From Neocallimastix lanati (nom. inval.) (Eukaryota; Neocallimastigomycota; Neocallimastigomycetes; Neocallimastigales; Neocallimastigaceae): a stretch of 35,000 bases of DNA. How positions within the stretch are numbered: position 1 is the stretch's first letter; each line of letters begins with the position of its first letter. A program made the position numbers and the translations under genes. The stretch lies in contig JACVTC010000017.1 in assembly GCA_016946835.1 (NCBI GenBank), positions 300,001-335,000 of the forward strand, written 5' to 3'. The notes beneath the pieces were generated by a model that did not search any database, had not been told where the DNA came from, and saw only the letters and a list, made by a program, of their open reading frames with translations. This document shows positions 1 through 12,362 of this stretch, one piece after another.

Positions 1-221
1 AAAAAAAAAATTAAACTACATATATATCTATTATTTTATTAAATTATATTTTATTATAGATATATTAAAAACATCATAGAAATATATTAATCTTTTTTTT
101 TTTTTAAAAAATTTACAAAATATTAAACAAATAATAATAATAGAAATAACACAATGTATGAAATATTAAATTAACATAAAATAAAATAAAAACAAATATT
201 ATTTAAATTGCAATTAGTCAA

Positions 222-265
<44 letters not shown>

Positions 266-429
266 AAGAAAAAAAAAATAATTATAATATTAAAATAATA
301 AAATTTAATCGATAAATTCATCTTATTAAAATGAATAAAATAAAAATCTAAAAAATAAATCATATAATTATAATAGAAATAAATAAATAAATAAATATAC
401 AATTAACATTAATATTTCATAAATAAGTT
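1..429. other. Gene-free AT-rich low-complexity stretch
   Basis: This stretch is almost pure A/T with a long interrupted A tract at about 222-278. I see no reading frame with protein-like composition on either strand. The frame through the A tract on the minus strand would only encode a poly-Phe run. Confidence 0.8.
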
Positions 430-935
430 GATTTTTGTTAGAAAATGTGAAACATATGAAATAAGTCATATTTATTAAAAACATATCTTACTAAAGCATA
501 TTTAATACATGTCATATATAAATTAATGTATATTGTAAAATATTAAATATACAAGCCACATTTTAACATATAAATCATGTAAATTCGTATTAGTTTAAAT
601 CTTTAGTTATATTAATTATTTAAACTAATAATAATAAAAATAATAATAGTAACTCAAAATATCAAAATAATCCTTAATCAAAATATATTCATTTTATAAA
701 GTTAACATATAAATTCCAAATTCCTAATAATTTTTATTTAATTTGTTAGAATATATGAAATGTATGGAAAATAAGCTTCAAATGTTGTAATATAAATAAT
801 ATATAAGCCACAATATATTAATATAAAAGCATTTATTTTAAATAATTAATAGTAATTAAACTCTTTATCATAAAATATAATAATAAAATTGACATAATTA
901 TTAATTATAAATTCCTGACTCTTTAACATAATTAA
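430..935. repeat. Imperfect tandem repeat, period about 306 bp
   Basis: Two diverged units start at about 434 and 741. Both begin with TTTGTTAGAA, pass through 'gaaa...ataag', and contain 'ATA(C/T)AAGCCACA' (about 550 and 806). The second unit, roughly 755-930, is also similar to 11395-11500: shared blocks are 'AAGCTTCAAATGT', 'AATATAAAAGCATTTA' and 'CTCTTTATCAT'. The end 'ATAAATTCCTGACTCTT' at about 912 recurs at 13741. This is therefore a dispersed repeat family in this genome. No coding potential is seen. Confidence 0.6.
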
Positions 936-939
936 TTAT

Positions 940-1275
940 TAATTATTCATTATTTATTATTCAATTATTTATTTATTATTCAATTATTTATCATTTATTA
1001 TTCAATTATTTAATATTTAATATTTATTATTTATTATTTATTATTTATTATTTATTATTTATTATTTATTATTTAATTATTTATTATTAAATATTTATTA
1101 TTTAATTATTTATTATTTATTATTCAATTATTTATATTTATTATTTATTATTTATTATTTATTTATTATTCAATTATTTATTATTTATTATTTATTATTT
1201 ATTATTCAATTATTTATTATTTATTATTCAATTATTTAATTATTTAATTATTTACTTATTTATTTATTATTATTT
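940..1275. repeat. (TTATTTA)n microsatellite block, left arm
   Basis: Runs of TTATTTATTA with occasional TTCAATTA interruptions. The same pattern appears on the opposite strand at 1741-2215, so the two blocks are mirror-oriented arms that could pair with each other. Confidence 0.85.
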
Positions 1276-1740
1276 ATTGTTTTTTTTATTCAACAAGAAA
1301 TTAACCCACTCTTTCCTTCATCCACTTTCTTTAACATTGTATTTTTCAATTTTTAATTTTATATAATAAAAAATTTTATATAATTTTAATCTTCATTTAA
1401 TTTTTCTTCCACTTTAAAATTAAATTTATCACTTTTTATTTTTTATTTTTATTCTTATTTTAAGAATTTTTTTTTTTTTTTTTTAAAAAAAATTATGATG
1501 TTAAATTTTTTTTTTTTTATTTCTATGAAATATATTTCACAAATATGGTAATTTTAATTTTAATTTTTTTTTTTTGATTCTTAATTAATAGTATTGTATT
1601 TATATGTGTAAATTTAATAAATTACATAAATTACCAAATATAATAATTAAAAACAGAAAAAAAAAAAAAAGAACAGAAAAAAACAGAAAAAAACAGATAA
1701 AAACAGAAAAAAAAATCAAAAAAGAAAATTTAAATAAATA
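1276..1740. other. Spacer between microsatellite arms
   Basis: AT-rich non-coding sequence with T tracts near 1473 and 1509 and a short 'AAAAACAG' tandem near 1665-1705. It contains a slightly less biased patch at 1290-1345. No supported gene. Confidence 0.7.
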
Positions 1741-2215
1741 ATTAAATAATAAATAATAAATAATAAATAATAAATAATAAATAATAAATAATAAATAATA
1801 AATAATAAATAATAAATAATAAATAATAAATAATAAATAATAAATAATAAATAATAAATAATAAATAATAAATAATCATAAATAATAAGTAATAAATAAT
1901 AAATAATAAATAATAAATAATAAATAATAAATAATAAATAATAAATAATAAATAATAAATAATAAATAATTGAATAATAAATAAAATAATAATAAAAAAT
2001 AAATAATAAATAATTGAATAATAAATAATAAATAATAAATAATTGAATAATAAATAATAAATAATAAATGATTGAATAATAGACAAATAATAAATAATAA
2101 ATAATTAAATAATAAATAATATTAAATAATAAATATATATATAATAAGTAAATAATTGAATAATAAATAAATAAATATATAAATGAGTAATAAATAAATA
2201 TTTAAATATTAAGTA
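1741..2215. repeat. (AATAATAAATAA)n microsatellite block, right arm
   Basis: A nearly perfect AATAAATAATAAAT array with TTGAATAA interruptions. It is the reverse complement of the pattern at 940-1275. The open frame through it on the minus strand only encodes an I/Y/L repeat and is not a gene. Confidence 0.9.
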
Positions 2216-2458
2216 AATAAAGTTAAATATTAACAATAATATTAATTTCTTGTTTAATTGAATGTACCAAAACAAAAAAAAAAAAAAAAAAGGAAATTTT
2301 CATTTATTTATACTAATTAAAAAGAAAATATTTTAATTAAAATGTTTTTGAAACGTTGACCTGCTTTTTGATTATTTTTATAATGATACATAAATTAATT
2401 TTCGATTTAATTTTATTGTTTTATATTTATTTTTTTTACTTGATTATTTATAATATTT

Positions 2459-2615
2459 CAACTAATTATTTTTATTTAACTAATTATTTTTATTCAACTA
2501 ATTATTTTTATTCAATATTCAAACTGTACTTCATATTTCAACTATTTACTTTATTCGAACTGTTCTTTATATATTTCAACTATTTACTTCATTAAAACTG
2601 TACTTAATATTTGTC
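2459..2615. repeat. Two short tandem repeats (18 bp x3; about 37 bp x2.5)
   Basis: Units of 'AACTAATTATTTTTATT' start at 2459, 2477 and 2495 (period 18). They are followed by units starting with 'AACTGT(A/T)CTT' at 2522, 2558 and 2596 (period 36-38) that share 'TTTCAACTATTTACTT'. They keep a plus-strand frame open over part of 2356-2595, but the product is low complexity and I do not call a gene. Confidence 0.75.
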
Positions 2616-3702
2616 TTTTATTTTTATTTTATTAATTTAATCGATATATTTATTTTTGTTTTATTTTAATTAATTTTGTTATTTTTTAATTTTTATTTTT
2701 ATTTTTAGTTTTATTTTTAGTTTTAGTTTTGTGATTCAGATATATTGAAACAAGATTTATAAACTTTATTTATTACTATTTTTTATTTAATATTGTCAAA
2801 AATTAATAGATTAAAATGAGGAATAAATTTATAATTGAAAACAAAAATAAAGTATAAAATAATAAAATAAAATAAAATAAAATAAATATATATATAGTTA
2901 AATAAATGAATAAACAAATAGATATATATATTTATAGTTAAATAAATAAATAGATAAATATATATAAATATAGAAAAAGGTAATAATAATAAATCAAAAA
3001 GTATTTAATTATTTTTGATTATTATGCTTGTGTTTTCCATATTTGATTTTTCCTTTTTCCTTTTTTTGTTATAATTTATAAAATTATATATATTTAGAAT
3101 AATCCAATATGAATAATAAAAAATAAATAATTGAATAGTAAATAATAGTAATAATAATAATAATAATTATAATTAATAATTAAAATATAATTGTAATAAT
3201 AAATAATTGTAATAATAATAAATAATTGTAATAATAAATAATTGTAATAATAATAATAATAATAATAATGACAAAATAATAAAAATTCAGATTACCAATA
3301 GATAATAATAATAATATAAAGAAAAACAATAATAGTTAATTAACATTATTAATATATGATTAATATTATAATAATTAAAGTTTTTTTCGAATTAATTAAA
3401 ATATTTCCTTTTTTATTTTATTTAATATTAAAATTTTTTCATAATACTAAATTTTATTATTAATTAAAGTTTTGTGATTTAGTATATTAAATTATACTAC
3501 AAAAGAATAATTTTTAAATTAAATTAAATTAAATTAAACTAAATTAAATTAAATTATATAGATATATAAAAAAAGAAGTTTATGAAATAGTGATATTGAA
3601 TAAAAATTTTTTTTTCTATATTAATTTCTATTTTTCTATATTAATATATTCTTTTTTTTTTATTCTTTTTTTATTTTTTATTTTTTTTTATTTTTCTATT
3701 TC

Positions 3703-3734
<32 letters not shown>

Positions 3735-4465
3735 AAAATTATTTAAAATATATATAAATCCATTATTACCTTACTATATATTTATTATATATATATATAT
3801 ATATTTTTTTTTTTCTATTTTGATATTAAATTCTTTAAAAAGAGAACAAAATTAATTATAAATATTAAATAATTATTGTTTTTTTTTTTTTATTATTTTT
3901 GTATTTAAATATAACATTTTTTTTTTGAAAAAAATATATTTTAAAAAAATTATATATGTATATATAATTTGAAGATTATTTTAAAATTGTTTTGATTTTA
4001 AAATAATCATATATAAAAGATTTTCTTTTTTTTTCTTTTTTTTTTTTTTAATTTTTTTTTAAAAAAAATTATACCCTATTAATATATATACATAAATACA
4101 AAAATATATATATACATATATATATTTTCAATCCGGTTTAATTAATTACAAATATATATATATTTCATAACTGTAACATTTTTACCAAAAAAATATATAT
4201 ATTAAGAATAAAAATAATGAAAGTACCTTTTATGAGATTGATATAAAAATATATTATATATGTTTTTTTTAAAAAATAAAATTAAGAAATATAATATTAA
4301 AGTAAGATTAAAAAAAAAAGAAAAAAAGAAATCTTAGGAAAATTTTATATTGATATATAATAATCAAGAGATAAAAAATAAAAAAAAAATAAAAAAATAT
4401 TTTATTATTCGGTAAATTTTGAAACTAAAGAGAAAATAAAATTCATATTCATAAAATTAGTAAAA
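2616..4465. other. AT-rich intergenic region upstream of first RGS gene
   Basis: Simple repeats (AAAAT-type near 2855-2885, (AAT)n and AATAATTGTAATAATAA near 3120-3270), long T tracts (about 3704-3730) and TA runs. I see no gene, tRNA or rRNA. It must contain the promoter of the gene starting at 4466, but no element can be singled out against this composition. Confidence 0.7.
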
Positions 4466-7400
4466 ATGCAGATTAATAAAGTATGTAAATCAAATTTTAT
4501 TAAATATTTAATAAAAGAAATTTTTCTCTAAAAATATAAAACTGATTTATTCGAAATCTAAATCTATATATTGTATATATGTATTAATCTCATGAATAAA
4601 TTATAGAGATCTTTTTTTGATACTTCAGAAGTTTCGAAGGAATATTATAATGAATATTTAAATAAAGGATTCGTTACAAACGAAGATTACTTTACTGAAA
4701 AAATATTTTATATAATAATATTTATAATATTTAATATTTTTGCTATTGGTTCTTTAATATTGTAAAAAAAATAACTTTTATAACTTTAATTTTTCATTTC
4801 TATTTCTAATTATATATGTATATATAACATTTTAAGATTTAACAAATAATATTGGTAATAATGATTAAAATTATAATCTATTTAATATGATATGATATAA
4901 TATTTTCTTTCTTAATAGTTTTTTCAAATTACGTCAGTCATATATAATTCATCAAAGAAATTTTGCTTTAACTTTTGCTGGGGGTATTGTACTATTTTTA
5001 AATATATTTATTAGTTTTGTAAGTAAAATAAATAAATTAAAAAATATTACAAATAAAAAAATAATGAATGCCAAAACGTTAAAAAAATATTTATATATAT
5101 ATTAATAATTATATAATAAATTATATTAATTCACTAAATAATAAAATAAAATAAAATAAAAAAAAAAAGATACCTCAAATATTTGAAGTACCATGTTTCT
5201 GTAAGTACTTTCTCTTTTTTTTCTCTTTTCTTTTTTTTTTTTTTTAAGCAAATAAAAAAAAATTTATTATTAAAGGCCATAAGAATATATATTAATTTTC
5301 ATAAAATTTATTATTTATAAAAATGAAATAAAATTATAGTATCTGTTTTTAGCGCAAATTTCATCAATCCGCTCGTCAATTTTATGTAATTCTATATATC
5401 ATTAATTAGTCTTATAAGGAATAACTATATTTTTCTTATTAAAAATTATAATAACAATAAATAATAAAACTAAAAATAATTAATATTTATATATATATTT
5501 TTCGAATTAAATAAAATAGCTTTTATTCAAGAAGTCTACGTATAATTTTATTTTATCGTTTTAATATTTTTAAAGGTATTAATTCATTTATATTAAAAAA
5601 TAAGAAAATATAAATAAATATTATTAATTATATCATGGATTATATATATATTTTTAATATTATTATATAATATTAGTCTCGTCGATTAAAAATAAGAGAG
5701 TTAGAGCAAATTTAAATGGAGTTTACAATAGTAAATTTGAGCCAAATTATTATTTACCAAAAATTACAAGAAGAATAAATAGAATTATTGAATTAATTAT
5801 TTTAGTTCCAACGGTAATTTCCATTAAAAAAAATCAAATTTATATAATTAAATAAAATGAAATTTCTAAAATAAAGAAAAAAAAATTAATATTAATTAAT
5901 TATTATTTGATATAATATATATATATAACAGTTAATATCAATCCTTGCAACAGTCCTTATTTATATTTTAGGAGATAATATGGTGCAAAAATGCCCGTAA
6001 GTATTAAAATATACTTTTTTTTTTATTTAAATTATGACATTAATATTAATATAAATTAAATATTAAAATTAATTAATAAATGATTGAATTATCATATAAA
6101 TATTATAATTCACAAAAAAAAAAAAAAAAAAAAAAAAGATTTTTAGAATTAAAAGATGCAATGATCTCTTTAAAAACTAATCAAGGAAGAGAATTATTTG
6201 TTGTTGTTCAAATTTATGGTTTCATTTATACTGTATTAAGTATTATTAATTCTATTTTACTTTTATTCATTAAGGATGCAAGTAAATATGGTGCGAAGGT
6301 AACTATATATATACATTTTTTTAACCATTATTTCATTATTTTAATTTATTATTACAAATATTTTTAATTCAATAAAATTCTATTAAAAAAAAAAAAAAAA
6401 GATATATATAAATATAAAATATGATAGAAGATTTAGTTTATATATATATTTTATACAATTTAATATCATTTAAATTAATTCTAATGTAATATATATTGTT
6501 ATAAATATTGTATTTAATTTTAATTATAGTTTTATTTTTTATTATTTAATTTTTAATTTTTAATTTTTAATTTTTAATTTTTAATTTTTAATTTTTTTTT
6601 TCTATTTTTATATATTTTTATTCATTTATTATTATTCATTTATTATTATTATTATAATTTTACTAATTCATATTTTTATATATCTTGTTGTATATACTAT
6701 TATATAATAGTTTGAATGTCTTAGTGTTTCAATTTTAATTACAATATCCAATATTATAAATATCATTCTTCAAATCAATGCTTCTAGTAGAGTTGATTTA
6801 TATAGAGAAAATGAAATTGAAAAAACTCCTCGTAAAATTTTTTTAAATCTATTTGAAATTACTAAAGGAGGTAAAATGCTATTTACTATTGTTTCAATAT
6901 ATATGCTATTTGCTTCCATTACTTTACCAGTGATTCAATATTATAAAGCAAAATCATTTAGCAGAGAAATATTTAATGATGTAAGTTTATAGAATCAAAC
7001 AAAAAATTCAATAATAATAATAATAAATTATAAAATAATAATAACAATTATAATAATAACAATAATAATAATAATAATAATTTTATTTATTTATTTTTTT
7101 ATTTTTCATTCATTATTAATTAGCCAATGAGTTCTATTCAATATTTTTACAAGGTTTTAAATTCAAATTCTTTAATTGCTGAATTGAGAGATATCGCTGT
7201 CCAAGAATTTTCAGTTGAAAATGTTTTATTTTGGGAAAATTATCAGATATTACAAAAAATGGTATATCGTTATCAATTGGAATATAAAAAAGCAAAAGAA
7301 ATGGGGGATGAACGAATAGTTTCACAATACGATTTTGAAAGTTATTATCAACAACAGTTACAATCATTTTCTAGTTCTTCCATGGAAGATTATTCCTATG

Positions 7401-7964
7401 ATCCAAATATGGAAGTTCCTAAAGAAATCTTACCTTATTATACTTCATTTTATCATATGTAAGTGATAACTTAATATTAATTTTTTTTTATATTGTTGTT
7501 ATTTACTTATATATATAAATAAATATGAATTAAATGATACATATATAATAATTATATTATTTATTTATATTAAATAATTTATACTTTCTACTAATATTAT
7601 TAAAATCAAAAAAAATTAAAAATAATAAATTATATATTAAATAATAATATATTATTTTTAATTTTTTTTTTTTTTTTTTTTTTAAATTTTTGAAATTTTT
7701 AAAATTTTTAAAATTTAATATTAATTTATTTATTAAATGGGTTTTAAATAATCTTATTTTTAAATAAAAAGGTTTATTGATTTTAATGGTATTGCCGTGG
7801 TCAACATATCTGGAGACACAGTAAAAAGGATTATAAATAATCTATGTTCCTACCCAACTGTAGGGATGTATGATGATGCTAAGAATGAAGTGGTTGAAGT
7901 CATGTTTTCTTCCATTTATCCGATATTATTAAGAAAAAACAAGATTATTAATACATCTTTATAA
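4466..7964 (+). CDS. Seven-transmembrane protein fused to a C-terminal RGS domain, copy 1 (12 exons)
   Basis: Hand-spliced exons: 4466-4480, 4607-4761, 4919-5018, 5170-5200, 5340-5385, 5520-5575, 5677-5813, 5932-5996, 6139-6298, 6711-6980, 7124-7458, 7772-7964. They add up to 1563 nt, 520 aa, with all phases consistent and GT-AG introns throughout. Seven hydrophobic segments lie near residues 38-57, 72-90, 101-118, 169-195, 221-246, 256-278 and 311-332. An RGS domain fills residues 350-517, with the family hallmark ENVLFWE (377-383) and the closing Y-D-A-K...V...M...Y-P-LL pattern in exon 12. RGS domains speed GTP hydrolysis by G-alpha proteins. The 7TM-RGS order matches fungal GprK-type proteins and plant RGS1 (family knowledge). 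The product is expected at the plasma membrane; the ligand is unknown. The start is the ATG five codons before the first donor GTATGT; the tiny first exon is the least certain part. A tandem paralogue lies at 23081-26616. Confidence 0.88.
6114..6137 (+). repeat. A24 tract directly at a 3' splice site
   Basis: Intron 8 of the first RGS gene ends in 24 uninterrupted A followed by G, then exon 9 begins at 6139. The reading frame before and after, and comparison with the paralogue (exon 9 at 24876), fix this as the acceptor. There is no polypyrimidine tract. Confidence 0.75.
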
Positions 7965-8014
7965 TAAAAATAAAAATAAATATAAATATAAATAAATAAA
8001 ATAAAAAATAAATA

Positions 8015-8057
<43 letters not shown>

Positions 8058-9669
8058 GAAAAAACAAAGAATCAATGCATCAAAGCATCAAAGTATCAAA
8101 AACAACTATAATAATAACAATAAAAAATAAAAAATAAAAAGATAAAAAAAAATATAAAAAAAAATAGGATGAATTAAATTAAATTGATATATTTATATAT
8201 ATTTAATTTTTTTTTAATTCACACTTTTCATTCTCAGTATATATAAATTTATTTTAATTTTTAATTATATTTAAAATATATTGTTGTTATTTATTTTTAT
8301 TTTATTTTTATTTTTTTTTTTTATATATATAATATTATAAATGTATATTAAAAATATATATATATTTGAAAAAAAAAATTATGAATATAAAAAAAAAAAA
8401 AATAAAAAATAAAAAACTGTATTTTCTCTTAGTATAATATTTCATTATAAATATATTAGTTATTTTTAAAATATAGATATAAATAGATGATATATTTAAC
8501 ATAATTTAAAAAATAATAATAAATAAATAAATAAAAAATAATAAAAAAAATTATAAATATAAAAATAATTTTAAATATTAAAATATTATAAATATTAAAA
8601 AATAAATATTAAAAAAATATAAATTATAATTTAAAATTTAATATTTATTATTTGATGTTTGCTATTTACTGTTTTATGATGATAATGATAAGGCTTCCCT
8701 CTCCTGTTAAATGGATCGTGGATGCAGATGAAATTGACATACATAATTGACTATTTATTATTTATTATTAATTATTATTATAGTTTTATATATTCATATT
8801 TATATTTAACCATTTATATAATTATTACGGTAATATTTCGGTTACACAAAAAAATCTCATTAGAAAAGCATTAAAGTTTAAAAAAAAAAAAAAAAAAAAA
8901 AAAAGTGATACACTTTTCAAAAAAAAAATTCAATGGTTCTTTTTTCCAATCTTTTTATTAAATTATTTAATATAATAAATTAAAACTAATAACTATAAGT
9001 TTTATTAGATTATTATTTTACATAATTTTATGCTATCTGATAAAGTACGAAGTTCAGGTTCGGTTCTTTTAAGGTTTATTCTTTATTTGGGGGATATAAA
9101 TTTATATGTTTTATAAAAATTATTTTATTTAAATTTTATTTATTTAGAAGAATTACATTTACTTATCATTATTAAAAATGTAAACTAACATTTATTCTTA
9201 AAATTAATATTTATTTTCATATTCTGATCTCAAGAATTACACTAATCTACTATTTCTTATTCTTGGACAAAGAAATAAAACTATTTCTAAGTATTTTTCA
9301 TTTTTTATAATTATTTACTATAATAAAGTTTTCCAATATTAAATTTATTTTCATTAATGTTTAAATTATATAATAAAAATATATAAATTAATTTCTAATA
9401 AGAAATACAATAAAAACTAGATTAATACATAAATTTATGCTTTTACTACATTTCTTAATTAACATAAATTTATTATTAATTAGAGTTTTTATTTCTATTT
9501 CATATCATATCATAAAAATAAAAAATGATTTAGAGTTTATAAAGGTAAATTAAACGCCACAATGTCATTTTTAATACTTAATTTCTCATGAACATCAATA
9601 TTATTAATTAATCCATATTTGTAATCTATAATAAAAAAATTTAATAGTATTAATAAATTTATGTTTTTC
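7965..9669. other. Long intergenic region with two small non-AT fragments
   Basis: An A40 tract (8017-8056) lies just past the first RGS gene, followed by CATCAAAG repeats (about 8076-8097) and AT-rich filler. At about 8691-8750 a less biased patch reads on the plus strand as RLPSPVKWIVDADEIDIHN then stop. At 9029-9115 ATG opens a 28-codon frame (MLSDKVRSSGSVLLRF..., stop TAA). Both are too short to assign and may be relics of decayed genes. The rest holds no supported feature. Confidence 0.6.
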
Positions 9670-10772
9670 ATCTATAACAATTTTTTTAATAGGAATTAAA
9701 GTTTATATTTTCATTTTTTTTATATCATATCACAGGACATAAACAATATCAAGAATTAGCAACCAACCAACCAACCAACAAAACAAACAAACAAAAATTA
9801 AAATAAAAATCAAAATTTAAATGTAACGTCAAAAAAGTCATTAAAAAAAAAAAAAAAAAAAAATCTCATATTAAATATTTTATTGGTTTTTTTTTTTTTT
9901 TTTTTTTTTATTTTATTTTTTGTTTGTTTGTTTATAATATTTAGATTTAAATTAAAAAAAAAAAATCAAATATGAAGTAAAATCATTAATATGACTCAAA
10001 AATAATAAAAATAATAGAGAAAAAATAAAAAAAAATTTTTTTTCTATATATTATTATTATTTTTTTTTATAATATTTTGTCAATTGTTTATTATAATTTT
10101 AATTATATATAGATTTTTATGAATTTAAAAATTATAATAATAATAATAATAAAATAAATAGTTGAAATATAAACTTTGAAAGAACAGATTGAATAAAAAA
10201 AAATAAATAATTGAAATATGAATATGAAACACAGATTGAATAAAATAAAATAAAATTAAATTAATATAATTTTATGGTTAAATTAAACTTTATGTACTTG
10301 ATATATATATATATAAGTAAATTAAAACGGAAAAAAATTTTTTTTTGATACAATTATTATTAAAAAAAAAAAAAAAAAAAAATATATATATATCTATGTA
10401 TATTATTTCAGTTATGTAATTACAATTAATAAATGAGGTTATTCTATTTTTTTTACTGTATAGATGTAATAACAATATTATTGTTATTATATAACCTAGT
10501 TTGTCATTGCTATATATATATTTATAATAATTAATTATTAATTATAAATAATATTACTTTGGTCAATTTAATAGAGACAATTATAGAACTAAATAATATT
10601 ATTTTTACATTATAATTTTAGTAATAGTATGATAATTATATGAAAATTATTTTAATAATAAAAGTATAAACTTTTTTTTTTTAAAAAAAAAATTATGAAC
10701 TTAATGATGTTATAAAGACTTTTATTATCACATATGGTGGTTTCAATTAGGAATATTACTATTCATGTTAAA

Positions 10773-10805
<33 letters not shown>

Positions 10806-11395
10806 TAAAAATCAAATTCAATAAAGAGATACAGGATTATAAAATTAATTATAAAATTAATAATACTTTAATTATCGTTATTATACATATATAATAAAAA
10901 TAATCATAGGTGACTTACAATAAATTTGTTAAATTATGAAGTTTTAAAAATATCAAGTATACTTGATAATTTAAAAAAATTTTTTAAACTTATTTATAAT
11001 TAATGTACCATAAATACATTTTAAATTATAAAATTAGTTAATAAAATAAAAATGTTAAATTTATTGTAAATTAATTTTTTTTTTTTTATAAATCATATCA
11101 CTATTTAATCTATTAATCCATTTGTTATTATTATTTATTATTATTTATTATTATTTATTATTATTTTTTATTATTATTTATTATTATTTATTATTATTTA
11201 TTATTATTTATTATTATTTATTATTATTTATTATTATTTATTATTATTTATTATTATTTATTATTATTTATTATTATTTATTATTATTATTTAATATTAT
11301 TTATTATTTATTATTATTTATTATTATTTATTATTATTTATTATTATTATTTAATATTATTTATTATTATTATTTATTATTTTTTATTAGTTGAA
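9670..11395. repeat. Large direct repeat, copy A (about 1.75 kb)
   Basis: Collinear with 14721-16562. Shared landmarks in the same order are: 'CATCTATAA(C/T)AA' then 'AATAGGAATTAAAGTTTATAT' (9689 / 14737), a (CCAA)n(CAAA)n stretch (9760 / 14784), 'TCTCATATTAAATATT', 'ATCAAATATGAA' (9966 / 14992), 'TATAACCTAGTTTGTCATTG' (10490 / 15680), 'AAATCAAATTCAATAAAGAGATACAGGATT', 'ATGTACCATAAATACATTTTAAATTATAAAATTAGT', 'CACTATTTAATCTAT', and a terminal (TTA)n microsatellite (11127-11392). No coding capacity. It could be a long terminal repeat, or a segmental duplication. Confidence 0.75.
11122..11392. repeat. (TTATTATTTA)n microsatellite
   Basis: Nearly perfect TTATTATTTATTA array at the end of direct-repeat copy A. 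The continuous plus-strand frame is purely repeat-derived (L/I/Y) and is not a gene. Confidence 0.9.
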
Positions 11396-11566
11396 ATGTA
11401 TAAGCTTCAAATGTATTGAAATATATAGTAATATAATGAATAAGCTATAATATATTAATATAAAAGCATTTAATTTATAATAATTAATTGTTAGTCACTC
11501 ACTCTTTATCATGAAAAAATATTTTACTTGTTATTAATTATTTTATATTTAGTATTGTTATTATAA
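11396..11566. repeat. Fragment of the 430-935 repeat family
   Basis: 'AAGCTTCAAATGT', 'AATATATTAATATAAAAGCATTTA' and 'ACTCTTTATCAT' occur here in the same order and spacing as at 770-875. The family's continuation ('GAC(A)TATAATTAT...ATAAATTCCTGACTCTT') reappears only at 13725-13757, which suggests that the block in between was inserted into a copy of this repeat. Confidence 0.6.
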
Positions 11567-12311
11567 TTCCCTTGGTTTATTTATTTAAGTTTTAAGTTTT
11601 TTTTAATATTAAAATATTATTTATTTTTTCAAAGTGTAAACGGGGGGAGGAAGATGTGGTTTTAAAAACATTAAATTAGAAAGCAAATAATAAGAATTTG
11701 TACAATGCAATGACATAAAGATAAAAAGAATAAATTAATTGGATTTTACTCCTTTAAATTTGATAAAACACAATTAAATTATTTTTATATTTCGAGAAAG
11801 AATTATTATCAATTATAAGAATATTGGAACATTTTTCGTATTTCTTATCAAGTACTTATCGGTTAAACAAGTGATTTTATTTATAACAAAACCTCGAAAG
11901 AAGTAATTAATGGAAAATCACCGAAAAATTATAGATAATTGAAGAAAACGATATATCGAAAGGTTATTGAAATTTATATCCAAGGATTTCATATAAATGG
12001 AAAAAAACAAATGAAATAGCTGATTGGCAAAGCCCCTCAACGGAATTTGGTATAAAGTACACCAGAGCCAGCAAAATTTGGTGGCATCAGAAATGAGTTA
12101 AATAAAAAAAAAAAATTGTTCGTTAAAAGAAGAAAGAGTCCCCGAGGGAAACGTTCCAAGTGGAGGATTATTGGTAAAAATACTTTTTTTTTTTTTTTTT
12201 TTTTTTTTTGAATAGTTTCAAAGGTTGAAATCAGATAAGCTTTCAGAGATAGTGGCTTAATAATATTAGCGAAAATAGGGAAATGAAATTAGTGAACCAG
12301 TTTAATAGCTC

Positions 12312-12362
<51 letters not shown>

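Noticed and set aside
1742-2086. Minus-strand open frame of 114 codons
   Set aside because: It is produced by the AATAAATAA microsatellite and encodes only an I/Y/L/F repeat.
2356-2595. Plus-strand open frame of 79 codons
   Set aside because: It is kept open by two short tandem repeats and encodes F/Y/I/L-rich low complexity; no domain or sister copy.
6080-6138. ATG-initiated start upstream of exon 9 of the first RGS gene
   Set aside because: This part lies in intron 8 and reads into an A24 tract. The frame from the upstream exon and the paralogue show that the exon begins at 6139.
7134-7367. Minus-strand frame of 77 codons opposite the RGS domain
   Set aside because: It is an antisense shadow of exon 11, and the sense strand is clearly coding and conserved in the paralogue.
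9029-9115. Possible tRNA because of the GGTTCGGTTC motif
   Set aside because: No acceptor stem or anticodon arm can be paired around it, and no other cloverleaf was found in the window.
9760-9795. CRISPR-like or regulatory array from CCAACCAACC repeats
   Set aside because: It is a simple (CCAA)n(CAAA)n microsatellite without spacers, present in both direct-repeat copies of a eukaryotic genome.
11122-11394. Plus-strand open frame of 90 codons
   Set aside because: It runs entirely inside a TTATTATTTA microsatellite; there is no protein-like composition.
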